Below are positions 5,663-5,825 of a DNA stretch of 5,825 nt, piece by piece (the first letter of the stretch is position 1; the number at the start of each line of letters is the position of its first letter). The notes beneath the pieces were generated by a model that saw nothing but the letters and a program-made list of their open reading frames with translations, was not told the origin of the DNA and did not search any database. The stretch lies in assembly GCA_031270615.1 (NCBI GenBank), contig JAISXE010000364.1, forward strand, positions 1 through 5,825, given 5' to 3'. Both the position numbers and the translations under genes were made by a program. This DNA is from Spirochaetia bacterium (GTDB lineage Bacteria > Spirochaetota > Spirochaetia > DTKZ01).

Positions 5663-5785
5663 ATGACCGATCTGAAAAAGAAACTTAAAAACCGCGAATT
5701 CGTTAACAGCGCGGGAACCGATTGGTCTCATATAGCCGCCGGATCAAAAAAAGTGTTTCAGCATTTGGAGGAATTGTCTCATTAA
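5663..5785 (+). CDS. Unidentified short reading frame, possibly the 5' end of an interrupted gene
   Basis: The 40-codon ORF begins MTDLKKKLKNREFV and ends QHLEELSH before TAA at 5783-5785. I do not recognise the family. The opening lysine-rich helix followed by NREFVNSAGTDWSHI resembles the start of a globular enzyme more than a complete small protein. In the same frame the sequence after the stop continues as SKYQESKYRERMA to the window end with no further stop. It may therefore be the beginning of a longer gene broken by one nonsense codon, or a short real ORF followed by another gene whose start could be the ATG at 5818-5820. It is the third plus-strand frame after the GRE and activase, with a 104-bp gap and no terminator seen, so it probably belongs to the same transcript. 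Confidence 0.4.
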   Translation: MTDLKKKLKNREFVNSAGTDWSHIAAGSKKVFQHLEELSH

Positions 5786-5786
5786 A

Positions 5787-5816
5787 GTAAATACCAGGAA
5801 AGCAAATACCGGGAAC
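5787..5816 (+). repeat. Imperfect 15-bp tandem repeat
   Basis: GTAAATACCAGGAAA (5787-5801) is followed directly by GCAAATACCGGGAAC (5802-5816), identical at 12 of 15 positions. The unit is a multiple of three and, read in the frame of the preceding ORF past its TAA, gives SKYQE-SKYRE. A small tandem duplication is the simplest explanation. Confidence 0.6.
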
Positions 5817-5825
5817 GGATGGCGA

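Noticed and set aside
1..5825. CRISPR arrays, tRNA/rRNA genes, insertion sequences
   Set aside because: No regular 25-40-bp repeats with spacers, no cloverleaf-like segments, and no transposase frames or terminal inverted repeats were seen by reading; no RNA covariance search could be run.

Overview
The window looks like an accessory carbohydrate or small-molecule catabolism region of a strictly anaerobic bacterium. The best evidence is a complete glycyl radical enzyme (GRE) gene overlapping its own radical-SAM activase; these enzymes are destroyed by oxygen. Strong GGAGG-type ribosome binding sites and moderately high GC would fit a gut- or sediment-type anaerobe such as a spirochaete (Treponema-like) or a Bacillota member. 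That taxonomic guess is weak and rests on no marker gene.

Layout. At the left edge (1-432, +) lies the C-terminal part of an oligogalacturonate lyase, a pectin-breakdown enzyme with a recognisable QxxHxH metal-binding motif. Converging on it from the minus strand is a damaged segment (445-1012). It holds the first ~100 codons of a UPF0303/GlcG-like (haem-degrading-domain) gene, joined out of frame to an internal scrap of a TRAP-transporter large permease (DctM). A near-consensus promoter and A/T-rich operator-like boxes lie in front of the UPF0303 gene. Next, on the minus strand, is a complete DeoR/GlpR-family regulator (1235-2035). From a divergent, repeat-rich intergenic region (2036-2209), a plus-strand operon follows: a PFL2-type glycyl radical enzyme (2210-4657), its activase (4647-5558, 11-bp overlap), and the beginning of an unidentified reading frame (5663-5785) that stops after 40 codons close to the window end.

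How it fits together. The DeoR-type regulator probably senses a phosphorylated sugar or similar metabolite. It probably controls its divergent GRE operon, and perhaps the UPF0303 transcription unit, because related ATCATAA / TTTTGAT boxes spaced by about 11 bp occur in front of both. The GRE has the Gly-Cys-Ile-Glu-Pro active-site loop of the C-O/C-N/C-S lyase and decarboxylase branch, not the Cys-Cys of pyruvate formate-lyase. Its substrate cannot be read from the sequence. The neighbouring pectin lyase and TRAP remnant suggest a locus that has handled pectin-derived or other organic acids and has lost genes by deletion.
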